This document shows, one piece after another, positions 55,152 to 64,000 of a DNA stretch of 64,000 nt (its first letter is position 1; each line of letters starts with the position of its first letter). A program made the translations under genes and the position numbers. The notes under the pieces were generated by a model. The model had not been told where the DNA came from. It ran no database searches and saw only the letters and a program-made list of their open reading frames with translations. Source of the DNA: Mesostigma viride (taxonomy: Eukaryota; Streptophyta; Mesostigmatophyceae; Mesostigmatales; Mesostigmataceae); the NCBI GenBank assembly GCA_009746045.1, contig RPFO01000041.1, positions 6,527,302 through 6,591,301 on the forward strand. The letters run 5' to 3'.

Positions 55152-55949
55152 TTACTTCATTATCCTTACACCTTGAATCTCCTGGTCCTTGTGTATCGCG
55201 ATCCTGTTGCTCCTCTCTTCGTCCTCGGTCTTGATTCGTTGGGCGTCTTTCTTCATCATTTCGCGCTTGTGGCTCCTCCTCACACTGGGTGGGATGCTAG
55301 GACCCTCGGAAATCAACCGGTCCAGAGTCAGGCGCAAAATGTGTATGAATTCGAACGGGTTGAGCCTGTGTTTTCGCGGCTTTGTCAATTCCGCGTCGAC
55401 CTCGCGGTAAAAGGAGGAGAACTTGTGCACCATCTGCTTGTGTTGTTCCACCCTCTGCGCAAACCTCAGGAAGTTTTGTACCCCCGTCAATGCGGACGCC
55501 ACCATGCTAGCGACTCCTACGTAGATCGAAACGGGGTCTAGAGACGACTCCGCGTCCGGCTTCCGGCTAAACGAGATCGTCCCCGCGGTCGCCGTGAGCA
55601 AAATCGCTGGAAGAACGAGCAAGTTGTTGTAAAACTCGGCGCGCGCCGCGGACATATCGTGCATTTCGCGAAACGCAAGGGCCTTCTGCCCCCACGAGAA
55701 AACGAGCGTCTCTATGCTCGAAGACCACAGGCGTTCTGACGGGGTGAACTGCTGCCCCTCGTTGACCGTCTGTGGCACGCCCTCTCCGTACGTGTGATCT
55801 CGAATTACGTACTGGTACACGCCTACATCGGACGCGGCGTGGTGGCTTACTCGATTTCTGACCGGGGACGGAAGGGGCGTTATTTCGTTCAGATTGCGAG
55901 GTACTTGGATGTGGAGAGGATGCGATTGGAGTTTGGAATCTCCGTCCAT
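55152..55949 (-). CDS. SLATT-like two-TM protein
   Basis: A 265-residue protein. A helical segment (WSSSIETLVFSWGQKALAF) precedes two TM helices (about 108-125 and 140-158), followed by a long cytosolic helical region (FAQRVEQHKQMVHKFSSFY, LNPFEFIHILRLTLDRLI). This layout matches SLATT proteins, small membrane proteins known from bacterial conflict systems and also found in large DNA viruses. Whether it forms pores or has a structural role cannot be told from the sequence. Confidence 0.6.
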   Translation of the reverse strand: MDGDSKLQSHPLHIQVPRNLNEITPLPSPVRNRVSHHAASDVGVYQYVIRDHTYGEGVPQTVNEGQQFTPSERLWSSSIETLVFSWGQKALAFREMHDMSAARAEFYNNLLVLPAILLTATAGTISFSRKPDAESSLDPVSIYVGVASMVASALTGVQNFLRFAQRVEQHKQMVHKFSSFYREVDAELTKPRKHRLNPFEFIHILRLTLDRLISEGPSIPPSVRRSHKREMMKKDAQRIKTEDEERSNRIAIHKDQEIQGVRIMK

Positions 55950-56089
55950 TTGTTACAAATTAAGTTTTCATTTCAAAGAACATAGGCGAGCTAAGGATCC
56001 GTACACGCCGACGTGCCGGTTTCTAGAAAGGTCCAAAGGACGCGTACAAACTCTCCGACTTCTTTTGTTGAGAGCGAGTGAAGAGCGAG

Positions 56090-56209
56090 ATGGAAGCATC
56101 CCTTCTCACCGCCTGTGTTTTCATGGTCGGCTTCTGGTTTTGCGCGACCTTCGCTTTCTACCACAACCACCTCACGCCGACAGAGGAAGGGAGAGACTTG
56201 ACCGAGTAA
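56090..56209 (+). CDS. 39-residue single-TM micro-protein
   Basis: Starts MEASLLTACVFMVGFWFCAT and ends TEEGRDLTE. Most of it is one TM helix. Its TAA (56207-56209) directly abuts the ATG of the primase gene at 56210, so it may regulate or share a transcript with the primase. Tight TAA-ATG packing fits viral compactness. Confidence 0.5.
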   Translation: MEASLLTACVFMVGFWFCATFAFYHNHLTPTEEGRDLTE

Positions 56210-57643
56210 ATGAAATGGCCGGCGTATTCTGCCGCGACGAGGTGGTTTAACTCCACCGAACGCTTTGTGGACTCCGCGGAGGAGTACACCCATCTTCTTC
56301 TCGACGGATATGGCGGAGGGAAAGTCTTCGTCGACTCGGAAGACCTTCGCGAGCTGTACCGTTGCATCGCCCGGGATTTCGAGGAAGGAAACAAAAACTT
56401 CATCGTCGAGCAGAAATCTCGCCCCGTGTTCCCGTTCTTCTTGGACGTCGATTGCGAAGACGAAAGAGACATGTCCCAGGACATTTTGGAGAAATGGGTG
56501 CCGCTCATCCACGGCGTCGTGCAGGAGTGCGTTCAGAGGAGCGATACGACGAGTTTCCACGTCGTCGTCTGTCGAGCTCCGAACAAGGAGAAGGAAGGCC
56601 GCATCAAGTGCGGATTCCACATGCATTGGCCGGGCATACCCGTCGACCAGGACACGGCGCTGAAGTTGCGCGGGTTCATCGTGTCTCGCCTTCACTCGGA
56701 GTTTGGCCCGAGACCGGAAAACAACTCGTGGAACGCCGTAATCGATCCATCCATCATGATGGATAACGGACTCCGCATGCTGTTTTCTCTCAAGTGCTAC
56801 AAGTGCTCCGGATGCGCCAAGAAGTTCAGGGTCCTCAACGACAAATTCAAAGACGGGTGCCAAGGAGGCGGTTCGAACGCTCGAGTTTGTCCTTGTCCTT
56901 TTTGCAGGGAAAAGGCCCAGATCCGCGACGGGTGCGACTGTTCGTATGGCAAAGTCCACGAGAACCGGCCATACTCGTGGGTGTATCAGCAGGAGGAAGG
57001 GGAGGATCCGGACTACGATGCGCCGACCCCGTACGACCAGCTCCTCATCACGTCAGTCCGCATTTATGACGGAATGGACGTCCCGGTTGCTCGTATCGTC
57101 GCGCCTGACGACTTCGACCCCGACGTGGTGGAAAACCCCGGAACTCGCCACGGTCGTGGTCGCGGAAGAGCGCACCACGGTGGCGGACCGGCGCCTATCT
57201 TGTCCCCGTTCAACTCTGGCGCGCTTATCCCCAGGGATAGCGAGGAGTACAAAATGATCACCGCGCTGTTGCCGGGCGTCCGGCTAACGAACGCGTTCAA
57301 GGAGGGGGATGGGCGTTCGAGCGTCTACTGGGTATGGAGTAGGCACAGGCACTGCGAGAACAAGGGGAGCGAGCACGAGAGGAATAACGTGTGGTACGAG
57401 ATCAACACGAACGGCGTGTTTCAGAGATGCTTCGATTCCGAATGTCGAGGGTACCGCTCCGAACCGCGAAGGCTACCGATGGGGGTCACAGACCGGCTTT
57501 TCAGGACACGACCGAGTGACATTGGAAGAAAAACGGAGTCCCCCATGTCGTCGGCCGGGGAGCGGCTGATGTACAGACTTGCGTACGACCCGAAGAAGGC
57601 GAGGGCTGGCAAGAAGGGAAAAAGAGCCCGGGGGGGATTCTAG
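56210..57643 (+). CDS. UL52-like archaeo-eukaryotic DNA primase
   Basis: A 477-residue protein. The AEP core is visible as FPFFLDVDCEDERD (D-x-D), KCGFHMHWPGIPVD (the s-x-H motif) and NAVIDPSIMMDNGLRMLF (third Asp, then Arg-Met). After this come a Cys-rich zone (CYKCSGCAKKFRV, CPCPFCREK) and a C-terminal zinc site (HCENKGSEHERNN, RCFDSECRGY), as in UL52 primases. A basic tail follows. It would make RNA primers for replication together with the D5 helicase at 42150. All key residues are present. Confidence 0.85.
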   Translation: MKWPAYSAATRWFNSTERFVDSAEEYTHLLLDGYGGGKVFVDSEDLRELYRCIARDFEEGNKNFIVEQKSRPVFPFFLDVDCEDERDMSQDILEKWVPLIHGVVQECVQRSDTTSFHVVVCRAPNKEKEGRIKCGFHMHWPGIPVDQDTALKLRGFIVSRLHSEFGPRPENNSWNAVIDPSIMMDNGLRMLFSLKCYKCSGCAKKFRVLNDKFKDGCQGGGSNARVCPCPFCREKAQIRDGCDCSYGKVHENRPYSWVYQQEEGEDPDYDAPTPYDQLLITSVRIYDGMDVPVARIVAPDDFDPDVVENPGTRHGRGRGRAHHGGGPAPILSPFNSGALIPRDSEEYKMITALLPGVRLTNAFKEGDGRSSVYWVWSRHRHCENKGSEHERNNVWYEINTNGVFQRCFDSECRGYRSEPRRLPMGVTDRLFRTRPSDIGRKTESPMSSAGERLMYRLAYDPKKARAGKKGKRARGGF

Positions 57644-57829
57644 ACGCCACGTCCCTGCGGAGAAGGTTGGATCCTTTCTCGGTTGTCTCCCCCTTTCTAT
57701 TCTCCAGGACGATAGGAACTCCTCCTTGCACGAATGTTGTGTTCACTGGCGCGTTCGATGGAATAAAAATCAAGTTGTTGCTCCTCATGTCTCTCTGGTC
57801 CGCATGGCTTTCCATAAATGGACTGCATT

Positions 57830-58345
57830 TCAGGAATGTGTGTACGTATAGCTAGAGAACGCCGGGAAGTTCATTTCCACCATCTGTCGCGCGTAGATCA
57901 TGCGAAGTTTGAACGGAGTCGCCATCAGGCTCTTCCTCGCGAATGCGAGGCAGTCGTGCAAGTAGAAGGTTGATCGGCCGGAAGGCTCGGATGCCAGAAT
58001 ACCGCACGCAACCGTCCCTTTGAACAGCTTCGTCTTAAACGGCGGCATCCGTATGATCTCGACGGTACGGTCTCCGTGGACGATCGCGCAGACCGTTCGA
58101 CCCCCGCGAACTCGAACGAGAGCGAGCAAGCCGTACACCCCCTTTCGGAACTCGGTCATGACATACGTGTCTTTCCCGAAACTGGACACGAGGTCCTTCG
58201 TCGAGCTCGCGAAAGAGATATAAGGCCGCGGGATGTCATACGACCGGCACACGCTCTCGACCGCCTTGATAACGTCGTGTGCCTCTCTAGGAGACGCCTT
58301 CCTGGACATCCAAAGTCCGGGGGGGTTACCAGCGGTGTCGTTCAT
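57830..58345 (-). CDS. Capping-enzyme/RNA-ligase-like nucleotidyltransferase remnant
   Basis: A 171-residue protein. YVMTEFRKGVYGLLALVRVR lines up with the region where capping enzymes carry their catalytic Lys in K-x-D-G. LFKGTVACGILASEPSG matches the later DGELV-type strand, and LHDCLAFARKSL the following helix. The catalytic Lys is not in its expected place (Phe/Arg instead) and the C-terminal OB-fold is missing. It is therefore probably inactive as a guanylyltransferase, or has a new role. Confidence 0.45.
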   Translation of the reverse strand: MNDTAGNPPGLWMSRKASPREAHDVIKAVESVCRSYDIPRPYISFASSTKDLVSSFGKDTYVMTEFRKGVYGLLALVRVRGGRTVCAIVHGDRTVEIIRMPPFKTKLFKGTVACGILASEPSGRSTFYLHDCLAFARKSLMATPFKLRMIYARQMVEMNFPAFSSYTYTHS

Positions 58346-58435
58346 CGTGCGCGCGTACGATAAAATCTCACAAAATTTGTTCGTCCTTGTACGCGCGCCT
58401 AGCGGAGGATAAAAGGGTCTCGACGCATATCGAGT

Positions 58436-59019
58436 ATGCCATCTGTACCCCCTCCTCCCATGAGTCTGTTGGAGCGTTCACTGCATCGTTTTTTCAAGGA
58501 CGATGAAGTGTACAACACGCTGTACGATTTGCGCGACAAGGACACGGGGAAGGACAGGCCGTCGAACATCTTGTCGTTGCGCGTGATGGAGTGGCTCGTC
58601 ACCAACTACGCCAGGACCCACAACGTCGAGTGCGTCAACCAGCTCGACGGGATGCCCGTAAACATGTACATGTCCTACCGCGAACATCTGGACTTTTACT
58701 CCAAGAAGATGTTCGATCCTTTCGCCAGACGGAAGAAGATCCAGCTCGCGTCGTCGATGGCAGCAAGACGATGCAGACCACGACGGGGCAGATGAACTTC
58801 TTCCGTTGGGCGATCAATAACGGTGTTGTCAAGTACGCGATGGAGAACATCGACGCGATTCGAAAGGAACTGCCAAAATGCCACCACTACCCGACGAAAA
58901 AGGAGGACAGGGTGATCGTCGTCGTGCGAAGGGCGAGGAAGCGGTTTCGGGCGACGGACCTGGGGACCATCGTCCGTCCGAAGATCGGCAAACAGAGGTT
59001 CACCATTCGTTTCAAATAG
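58436..59019 (+). CDS. Virus-conserved protein (SLRV..W.VTNYA type), frameshifted
   Basis: The first frame (58436-~58750) holds SLRVMEWLVTNYARTH, MYMSYREHLDFYSKK and FDPFARRKKI. The second (~58755-59019) holds TTTGQMNFFRWAINNGVV and a basic end. This combination is a well-kept signature of a protein present in many large DNA viruses; its role is not known to me. The break lies between ~58741 and 58760. GGATAAAAGG (58406-58415) is a possible promoter box. Confidence 0.65.
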
Positions 59020-59046
59020 AAATCGCAGCCGTACTGTAGGGTAGGT

Positions 59047-59379
59047 ATGTTGTTGCTGGGACGACTGTACGACTGGTGTGTGGCCTCGCCTCTGCGCAAA
59101 TTGTTCATGAAGGGGCCTACGATCGGCACCTTCGGGTTCTGGATGAGCATGGAGGAGAGCGATATTTGTGCGGCCATGACGAAGACGACTTCGGATATAT
59201 GGGATGCGAATCCTCTTCACTGTAAAGACATCATCGAGAGTCGCTTTGAGAGCGTCCACGTGGTCGTTCAGACGATCATGATGTGGGTGTTGTTGTATTC
59301 CGTCATGAACATTTTAATACGAAAAGTTCTTATCCTACCCACGCGGCTCGTGGTACGAAGGGCGGGTGACAAGGATTAG
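59047..59379 (+). CDS. Membrane protein of unknown function
   Basis: A 110-residue protein with one clear hydrophobic stretch near the end (VVVQTIMMWVLLYSVMNILI) and a basic tail. It overlaps the next, convergent gene by 4 bases. No family recognised. Confidence 0.6.
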   Translation: MLLLGRLYDWCVASPLRKLFMKGPTIGTFGFWMSMEESDICAAMTKTTSDIWDANPLHCKDIIESRFESVHVVVQTIMMWVLLYSVMNILIRKVLILPTRLVVRRAGDKD

Positions 59380-59695
59380 CACTTTGTGCCTGGCCGGCAC
59401 TTGTGAGTGGAACTCGCGTCGGCCGTCGCCGGCTTTTTTCCAGATGCTTCCTTTCGTGCCTCCGAGTACCGCCTCCACTTTGTATATACGCCCATGGCCG
59501 CCAACGCAGCCGCGATGGGTAGGGCCACCGCGTTAAGGATTGCGTGCACTCGGTTTTCGCACTCTTCGTCGTCCTTTTTGCCGAACAACGCGCAAATCCC
59601 GCTCGCGACCTTTTCTCCGATGAGGTTGATGGCGACGGAAAGGACGAAAAACACGCAGAAGATATGACCAGGCTGCTCACGATCGGGTTTGCCAT
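59376..59695 (-). CDS. Small membrane protein, frameshifted
   Basis: The N-terminus (MANPIVSSLV, from 59695) and the main body (59376-59654: FFVLSVAINLIGEKV, then a second helix AVALPIAAALAAMGVYT and a basic tail) lie in different frames. The break is near 59660-59668. About 106 residues if intact. A start at the internal ATG 59654 is the alternative. Confidence 0.5.
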
Positions 59696-59732
59696 TCGCT
59701 GATCATTTCATAACGAGGGTTAGATAAGAAGT

Positions 59733-59957
59733 TCATTTCACAACTTCCTTGTCCGCGTTTCTGGAATCGAGTTTGTTCTTAATTCCTGCTGTCAACCAAA
59801 TTATTGGAAGTAATACAAACACCATTGGCACTAAAATTAACAACCGCGATGGCACGTCGAAGCCATTTTTCTCCGGAGGGGCCCAGATGAGACTCGCCAA
59901 CGTCGCGTTGACCGCCAAAAGATACAAGATCAGTATAACCGCAAACACGTTCGCCAT
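59733..59957 (-). CDS. Small two-TM membrane protein
   Basis: A 74-residue protein with helices at ~2-22 and ~37-58 and a basic/acidic tail (KNKLDSRNADKEVVK). It is divergent from the large fibre gene, with ~93 bp between the ATGs. Confidence 0.65.
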   Translation of the reverse strand: MANVFAVILILYLLAVNATLASLIWAPPEKNGFDVPSRLLILVPMVFVLLPIIWLTAGIKNKLDSRNADKEVVK

Positions 59958-60050
59958 TGAACTATGCGGCGATATTTATCGCGGCCAATGTCGATATGCG
60001 AGGAACCGCGTTAAAAACGAAGCGGAAATTGTGTGTCCGTGTATCGAGAA

Positions 60051-63017
60051 ATGGCCGACTGCGGCGTGGTCCGCTCAAAAGCTGTGACTGTGGAAGGGGA
60101 AGACGGCTCTTTGTGGCGATTCCGAGTATCGAACCACGCGCTTCGGTTGGAGAGGAAAATCGACGAGCAATGGTACCTTGCATACACGTACTCCGGCGAT
60201 ATGTCGCTTCCGTACATGGGAAGCGAGGAAGGTGTATGGGAGTTCAAAGAAAACGCGGCGATCAACGGAGATTTGATCGTTCGGTCGTTCTTGAAACTGC
60301 CCTACACTTCCCGCGCGGATTACGACGCGGCGGCGCCGTACGAGCTCGTCCCGAAGGCCTACGCGGACCTTTTTCCATCGTGGCGGGGTACGGAAATTCT
60401 CAGCGGGCTCATGGACGTGGACGTTGCAGGGGTTCAGGATGGGATGGGACTAGTGTATGACTCAGGGACTTCCCAGTGGGCTTCTGGCCCCGTGAACGAG
60501 CGGGGAGAGTACCGTTCCGCGGCCTTCCGTTGCGACATTGACAACGCGGGGCTGCTTTCGGGGCAGTTTCAAGAAACGTTCGTCGGAAGCTCGTCCTCTG
60601 ACACGAGCAACCTCCCGAGGCACACGTTCGCGCCGGATACGGACGTCAATGTCACGTCTTTGTGGGTGACAGTTCGCAAGTTCCCCGCTCCTGCGCACCC
60701 CACACCGAGCACCGCGACCATAGATGTCGAAGTGTGTGATATTGCGGCAGAACCGGTGCCGCACAGCGGTGAAATCACCCGGGTCGTCACCACGGGCAGC
60801 CTCCCGATGCTGACGGCCGCGACTTGGGACAACTCCACGTCCACGTGGACTCTCGTCGCCCAGATCCAGTTGCCTAACGAAACCAAGATCGACCTTGCGC
60901 GCGACAAGCCCTATCGCGTGCGCGCGAGGATCTCGACGTCCGGAACCGCTGTGAACGTCGTTTCGAACGTGAGCGTCGTTCTTGCGGGTGTGAAGGTCGA
61001 CCGTTCGCAGGACTCCGCTGCTCCCGTCTCAGCGGTCGCTCCGTACGCGTCCGTATCGGACACGTCGATCACCGTGACTCACCAGTACGCCGATCCTGAA
61101 CTAACCAACATCGCGGTGGTATGTCAAGCGTACAAGGGTCCGCGTACGGGTGTCACCGCCACGAATCTCATGGAGAATTCCATCGGCGAAGAAGGCTTCA
61201 TCGAGCGAAAGGTCGACTGGACGCAAGGAAACGACGGACTGTGCACTGGCGAGTTCACCTTCACGAATCTCGAGGAAGGGAGACCGTACAATGTGTACGT
61301 GGCCGCGAAGGACTCCAATTCCAACCTGAGCACCGTGTCTCACGCGCGTGTATACACCCTGGGAGGGGACATGTACGGGATTCCGTACGAGTCCGTAACC
61401 GCGTTTTGGGATTTCGAGGGAAACCGTCCTTTTGACAAAGTGGCGGGGTTGGAAATGAAGATGTCCACGTTCGTGGACGGGACAGAGATTTCAAACTTCG
61501 GCGACTTTTATATCAGCGACTCCTCCATCCAATACGCCCCCCAGACCACTGACAACGAGGGCTTCAGGGCCTCATTGCACAACAAGAACTTCCCGACCTC
61601 GACGAACATGACGCTGATGATGGACGTGTTCCTCCCCTCCTCGATTTCGCACGCGGGCACAAACACGCAACTCGCGCTCTTCAAGTACGGCTCCATCGCC
61701 TCCGATATAGGGTGTGTGAGCTTGTCCCTCGTCGGCGACGGGTCCTTCATCCACTTGAACGTCGACGGAGTGGCAGCCGAAGTATCCAGAACCGTGGCGG
61801 GCCTTCGGTTGAACGAATGGAACCGCGTTTGTCTCGTTCGCGAAGGCGATCGCTGGTACTGGCACTTCAATGGTCGCGAAGTGAGCGCGGCGGACGTGGA
61901 AGCGGGATCGGACACTCGCGCGGTCGGAGAGACGACTTTGTTTGTCCAGTTTGTCGACGACGCCGACTTTTTCCTTTCGACCTACTCCCCTTCGAATGGG
62001 AGATATCTGACGGGTGTAAAGCATACGAACATCGCGGTTCTCTCGACGGCCGCCGCTGTACAGACCGTCCAACGCATGCGAACTCCATTGGGTTTCGCCA
62101 GCTCGCAAGTCGAAAAGGGGTACATCGTTCCTTCTACGGCGAGGACGAACCTCATGACGCCTGTCACCGGGTACGCGACGGCGGACGGTGTCGTACCACT
62201 TACGAAAACGATGACACAAACCGCGGACGTCGATCAGACTCACTCCATCGTATTCTCGCAGTCGTCTAATTCGATCAACGACGTACTATTTCGGAGAGAC
62301 TCGGACGTCTACTCTGGCGCCTTCCGTGAGCTGGTCGAGGTAGATGTCGGAGCGAACAAGGGCGCGGCGCTCGTGTGTTACATGGACGACGGGTTCCCTA
62401 AAACGTCCGGCGACGCCATTTCGTTCGTCAACGGCGCCGTCACGAACGTCCCGCCTTCTCCCAGCGGGTTTTGGAACTTTAACAACAACGACGGGACCAA
62501 CACGGGGACATACGCGGGGGCGAGCATGTCATTTTCGAGTGGTACGGCCCCGTCCGGCGCGCTCCTCACGTTGCAAGAAGACGCGGGCGGGAACAACACG
62601 TACGCGAGTGTTTCCCTTGGCGCGGAATATAACGGCGGTCTGACCGAGTTCACGATCGCGATAGACTTTACGCTGGTCGCCGACACTCAGCCTTATACTG
62701 TCGTATGGGCGTACGGCCAACCAAGCGGCTCGGGACCTTGCTACTTCCTTCTCTCCGGCGCGGCCGGTAAACTAGAGCTCGCGACGAAGACTCACAAAGT
62801 GTCCCTCTCGGACGAATACGCGTTCCCCGTCGGCACTAGTTTGAACGTCATCGTGTCGAGAACGACGACCGCCACGGACAACAACTCGCTTTTCAAAGTG
62901 TGGGTCAATGGCCAGGCGAAAACTCTGAACACGAACGAGACCCTTGCGCGCGAAGATCTGACGTCGAAAATCTTGCGCCTTGGGACGAACGTAACGTACC
63001 CGTACGGGAGCGAAGGG
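60051..63017 (+). pseudogene. Giant LamG-type fibre protein gene cut by YR element 4
   Basis: About 989 viral codons. Domains in rough order: an N-terminal phage-fibre-like part (VPKAYADLFPSW, YDSGTSQWAS), beta domains (200-340), a fibronectin-like part (ITVTHQYADPELTNIAVVC, RPYNVYVAAKDSNSN), a first LamG-like jelly roll (VTAFWDFEGNRPFD, EWNRVCLVREGDRWYWHFNG) and a second near the end (PSGFWNFNNNDGTNTG, FTIAIDFTLVADTQPYT). Such proteins usually form particle surface fibres and bind sugars. The frame then enters YR element 4 at 63018. The end of the second LamG domain is lost in this window. The ATG at 60051 is the first in frame. Confidence 0.75.
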
Positions 63018-64000
63018 AATCGGATTTCTTTGAAAAGAGTTTCTCGAAGTGAGGCGGGGAATAAGGCCGCTCACGGGAGCCGCCTGGATGGTCGGCTGAA
63101 CCGGGCGGGTTTGGCAGATGTAACCGGATTTGGCTAATGGCTGGCGACCTGGAATTGTTAGTAGGGGCAGTGGCCCTATTGTGCTACAATCTCGAAACAA
63201 TCTTATGCTTAAAGTTTGACAGGGCCGGGTTTGTTGAACCGGTTTGTTGAATGATAATTAGAACCTTTCGGAAAGGGTATTTGATTGGTTGTTGTTTTTG
63301 TGGTACGGTAGGTGTCGCTACATTCTCAGGTTGGCGTGTTAAGTTAAGCTCGGTTGCTGATGTCAGCCCCGTGCTAGGGCAGTTTGACTACTTTGGCGGC
63401 GTAGTGACATTGTTGTGGTCTTTTTTCTTGTAAACGTTGGCTGAGCGCCGACGGCTGAGGCTATGGCGGTACAAGAAGTGCCTCACCAGCCTTGCGCTCA
63501 GCATGGGTGCGGGGCTAAAATTTGTTAACCAAATTTCCGGCATCCATGATCCCTGGCTGCTTAAGGCGGTTGGGATTCATGGCTGCCACTGGCCCGGAAT
63601 TAATGTCCGGGTGATCGGGGTTTAAATGCGAAGCGGGGGCTGATGCATTATTTAATGGCTGGTTTGTTTGAAAGAAACGGCCAGCTGGCCGGGTTGGGCA
63701 AGGGCTAGCTTGCTTGATGGTTCCGTACCTGGGGATGCTTGCGCCTCGGGTTGGGCTGTCGGCAGGCTGGCCTGCCTTTGAGTTGTCTCGTACCTGGAAA
63801 TGCTTGCATTCCGGGTTGGGCTTGGCTTGAGGGCCGCCGCGGCTCGGGGGGGTAAAAAATTTAAGTCACCGTTGTGGGACACGGAGCCTCGGCGCAGGAG
63901 GCAAGGGCTGAAAGCCAACTTGATTTCGTAATCAGTGGTATTTCCACTTTTTTGTACGGAAGGAGTGTTTATGTGCTCGGCACTAGGTTGGTTGCTCTTC
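63018..64000 (+). mobile_element. PAT/Ngaro-type YR retroelement (element 4), partial
   Basis: Starts AATCGGATTTCTTTGAAAAG, close to the A repeat start of elements 1 and 2 (AATCGGGGTTCTTTGAAC), at an AA dinucleotide in the fibre gene. The interior is non-coding and holds two copies of a GTACCTGG(G/A)(G/A)ATGCTTGC word, also present in elements 1 and 2, and a GGCCAGCTGGCC palindrome. The right end is outside the window, so the B-A-B block and any RT/YR genes cannot be seen. Confidence 0.7.

Noticed and set aside
57501-57815. Minus-strand frame between primase and capping-like genes
   Set aside because: Most of it is antisense to the primase end; the unique ~50 residues show no motif. The 57644-57829 stretch otherwise holds nothing I can name.
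1-64000. tRNA genes
   Set aside because: No cloverleaf with A and B box spacing was found by eye; a dedicated scan would be needed to exclude them.

Overview
The window looks like a stretch of nucleocytoplasmic large DNA virus (Nucleocytoviricota) genome lodged in a eukaryotic chromosome. The viral side shows as densely packed, intronless genes on both strands. These include a D5-type SF3 helicase, a UL52-like archaeo-eukaryotic primase, an A22/RuvC-like resolvase, a YqaJ exonuclease, a VLTF2-like late transcription factor, KilA-N proteins, VSR-like and HNH nucleases, and many 1-4 TM mini-proteins. Several families known to me only from large viruses also occur. The eukaryotic side shows as tyrosine-recombinase (YR) retrotransposons of PAT/Ngaro architecture, a gag-only Copia LTR element, and a further tandem LTR-like element. 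All of these sit inside viral genes or inside one another. No major capsid protein, packaging ATPase, DNA polymerase B or RNA polymerase gene is visible here. Neither the host species nor the viral family can be named from the window.

Layout. 1-5.7 kb: coiled-coil protein, NifS-like cysteine desulfurase, small membrane proteins. 5.7-9.7 kb: tandem KilA-N paralogues, the second split by YR element 1 (7501-9462). 9.9-13.3 kb: an AT-rich zinc protein between 101-bp direct repeats, then an ADP-ribosyltransferase-like protein. 13.3-14.9 kb: non-coding repeat block with direct, tandem and inverted units. 14.9-17.9 kb: membrane proteins, one split by YR element 2 (15431-17394). 18-22.9 kb: lipase, VLTF2-like factor, SET-domain protein. 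22.9-33.2 kb: a large viral gene split by the autonomous YR element 3 (24780-32944), which itself carries a nested gag-only Copia element. 33.3-44.4 kb: HNH nuclease, possible ssDNA-binding protein, VSR nuclease, RING/TRAF-like protein, virion-fibre-like proteins, D5 helicase. 44.4-50.3 kb: a 124-N gap with the same viral segment on both sides, the right-hand copy carrying two transposon insertions. 50.3-60 kb: resolvase, YqaJ, structural or membrane proteins, primase, capping-like remnant. 60-63 kb: a very large LamG-type fibre gene cut by YR element 4, which runs off the window.

How it fits together. The helicase, primase, resolvase, YqaJ nuclease, possible SSB and nucleases would form a DNA replication and recombination set. 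VLTF2 and the capping-like remnant belong to viral transcription. The LamG/fibre proteins and membrane mini-proteins are probably virion parts. Two upstream signals recur: a TATAAA-type box 52-56 nt before the ATG of several genes, and an AT-rich TTTATTAAAT-type motif just before the ATG of small membrane or structural genes.

State of preservation. Four viral genes are broken by YR elements at an AA dinucleotide without target duplication. About ten more carry single frameshifts, many in G or C runs. The two copies around the gap differ only by 1-nt indels that break different reading frames, so some frameshifts elsewhere may be sequencing errors rather than decay.
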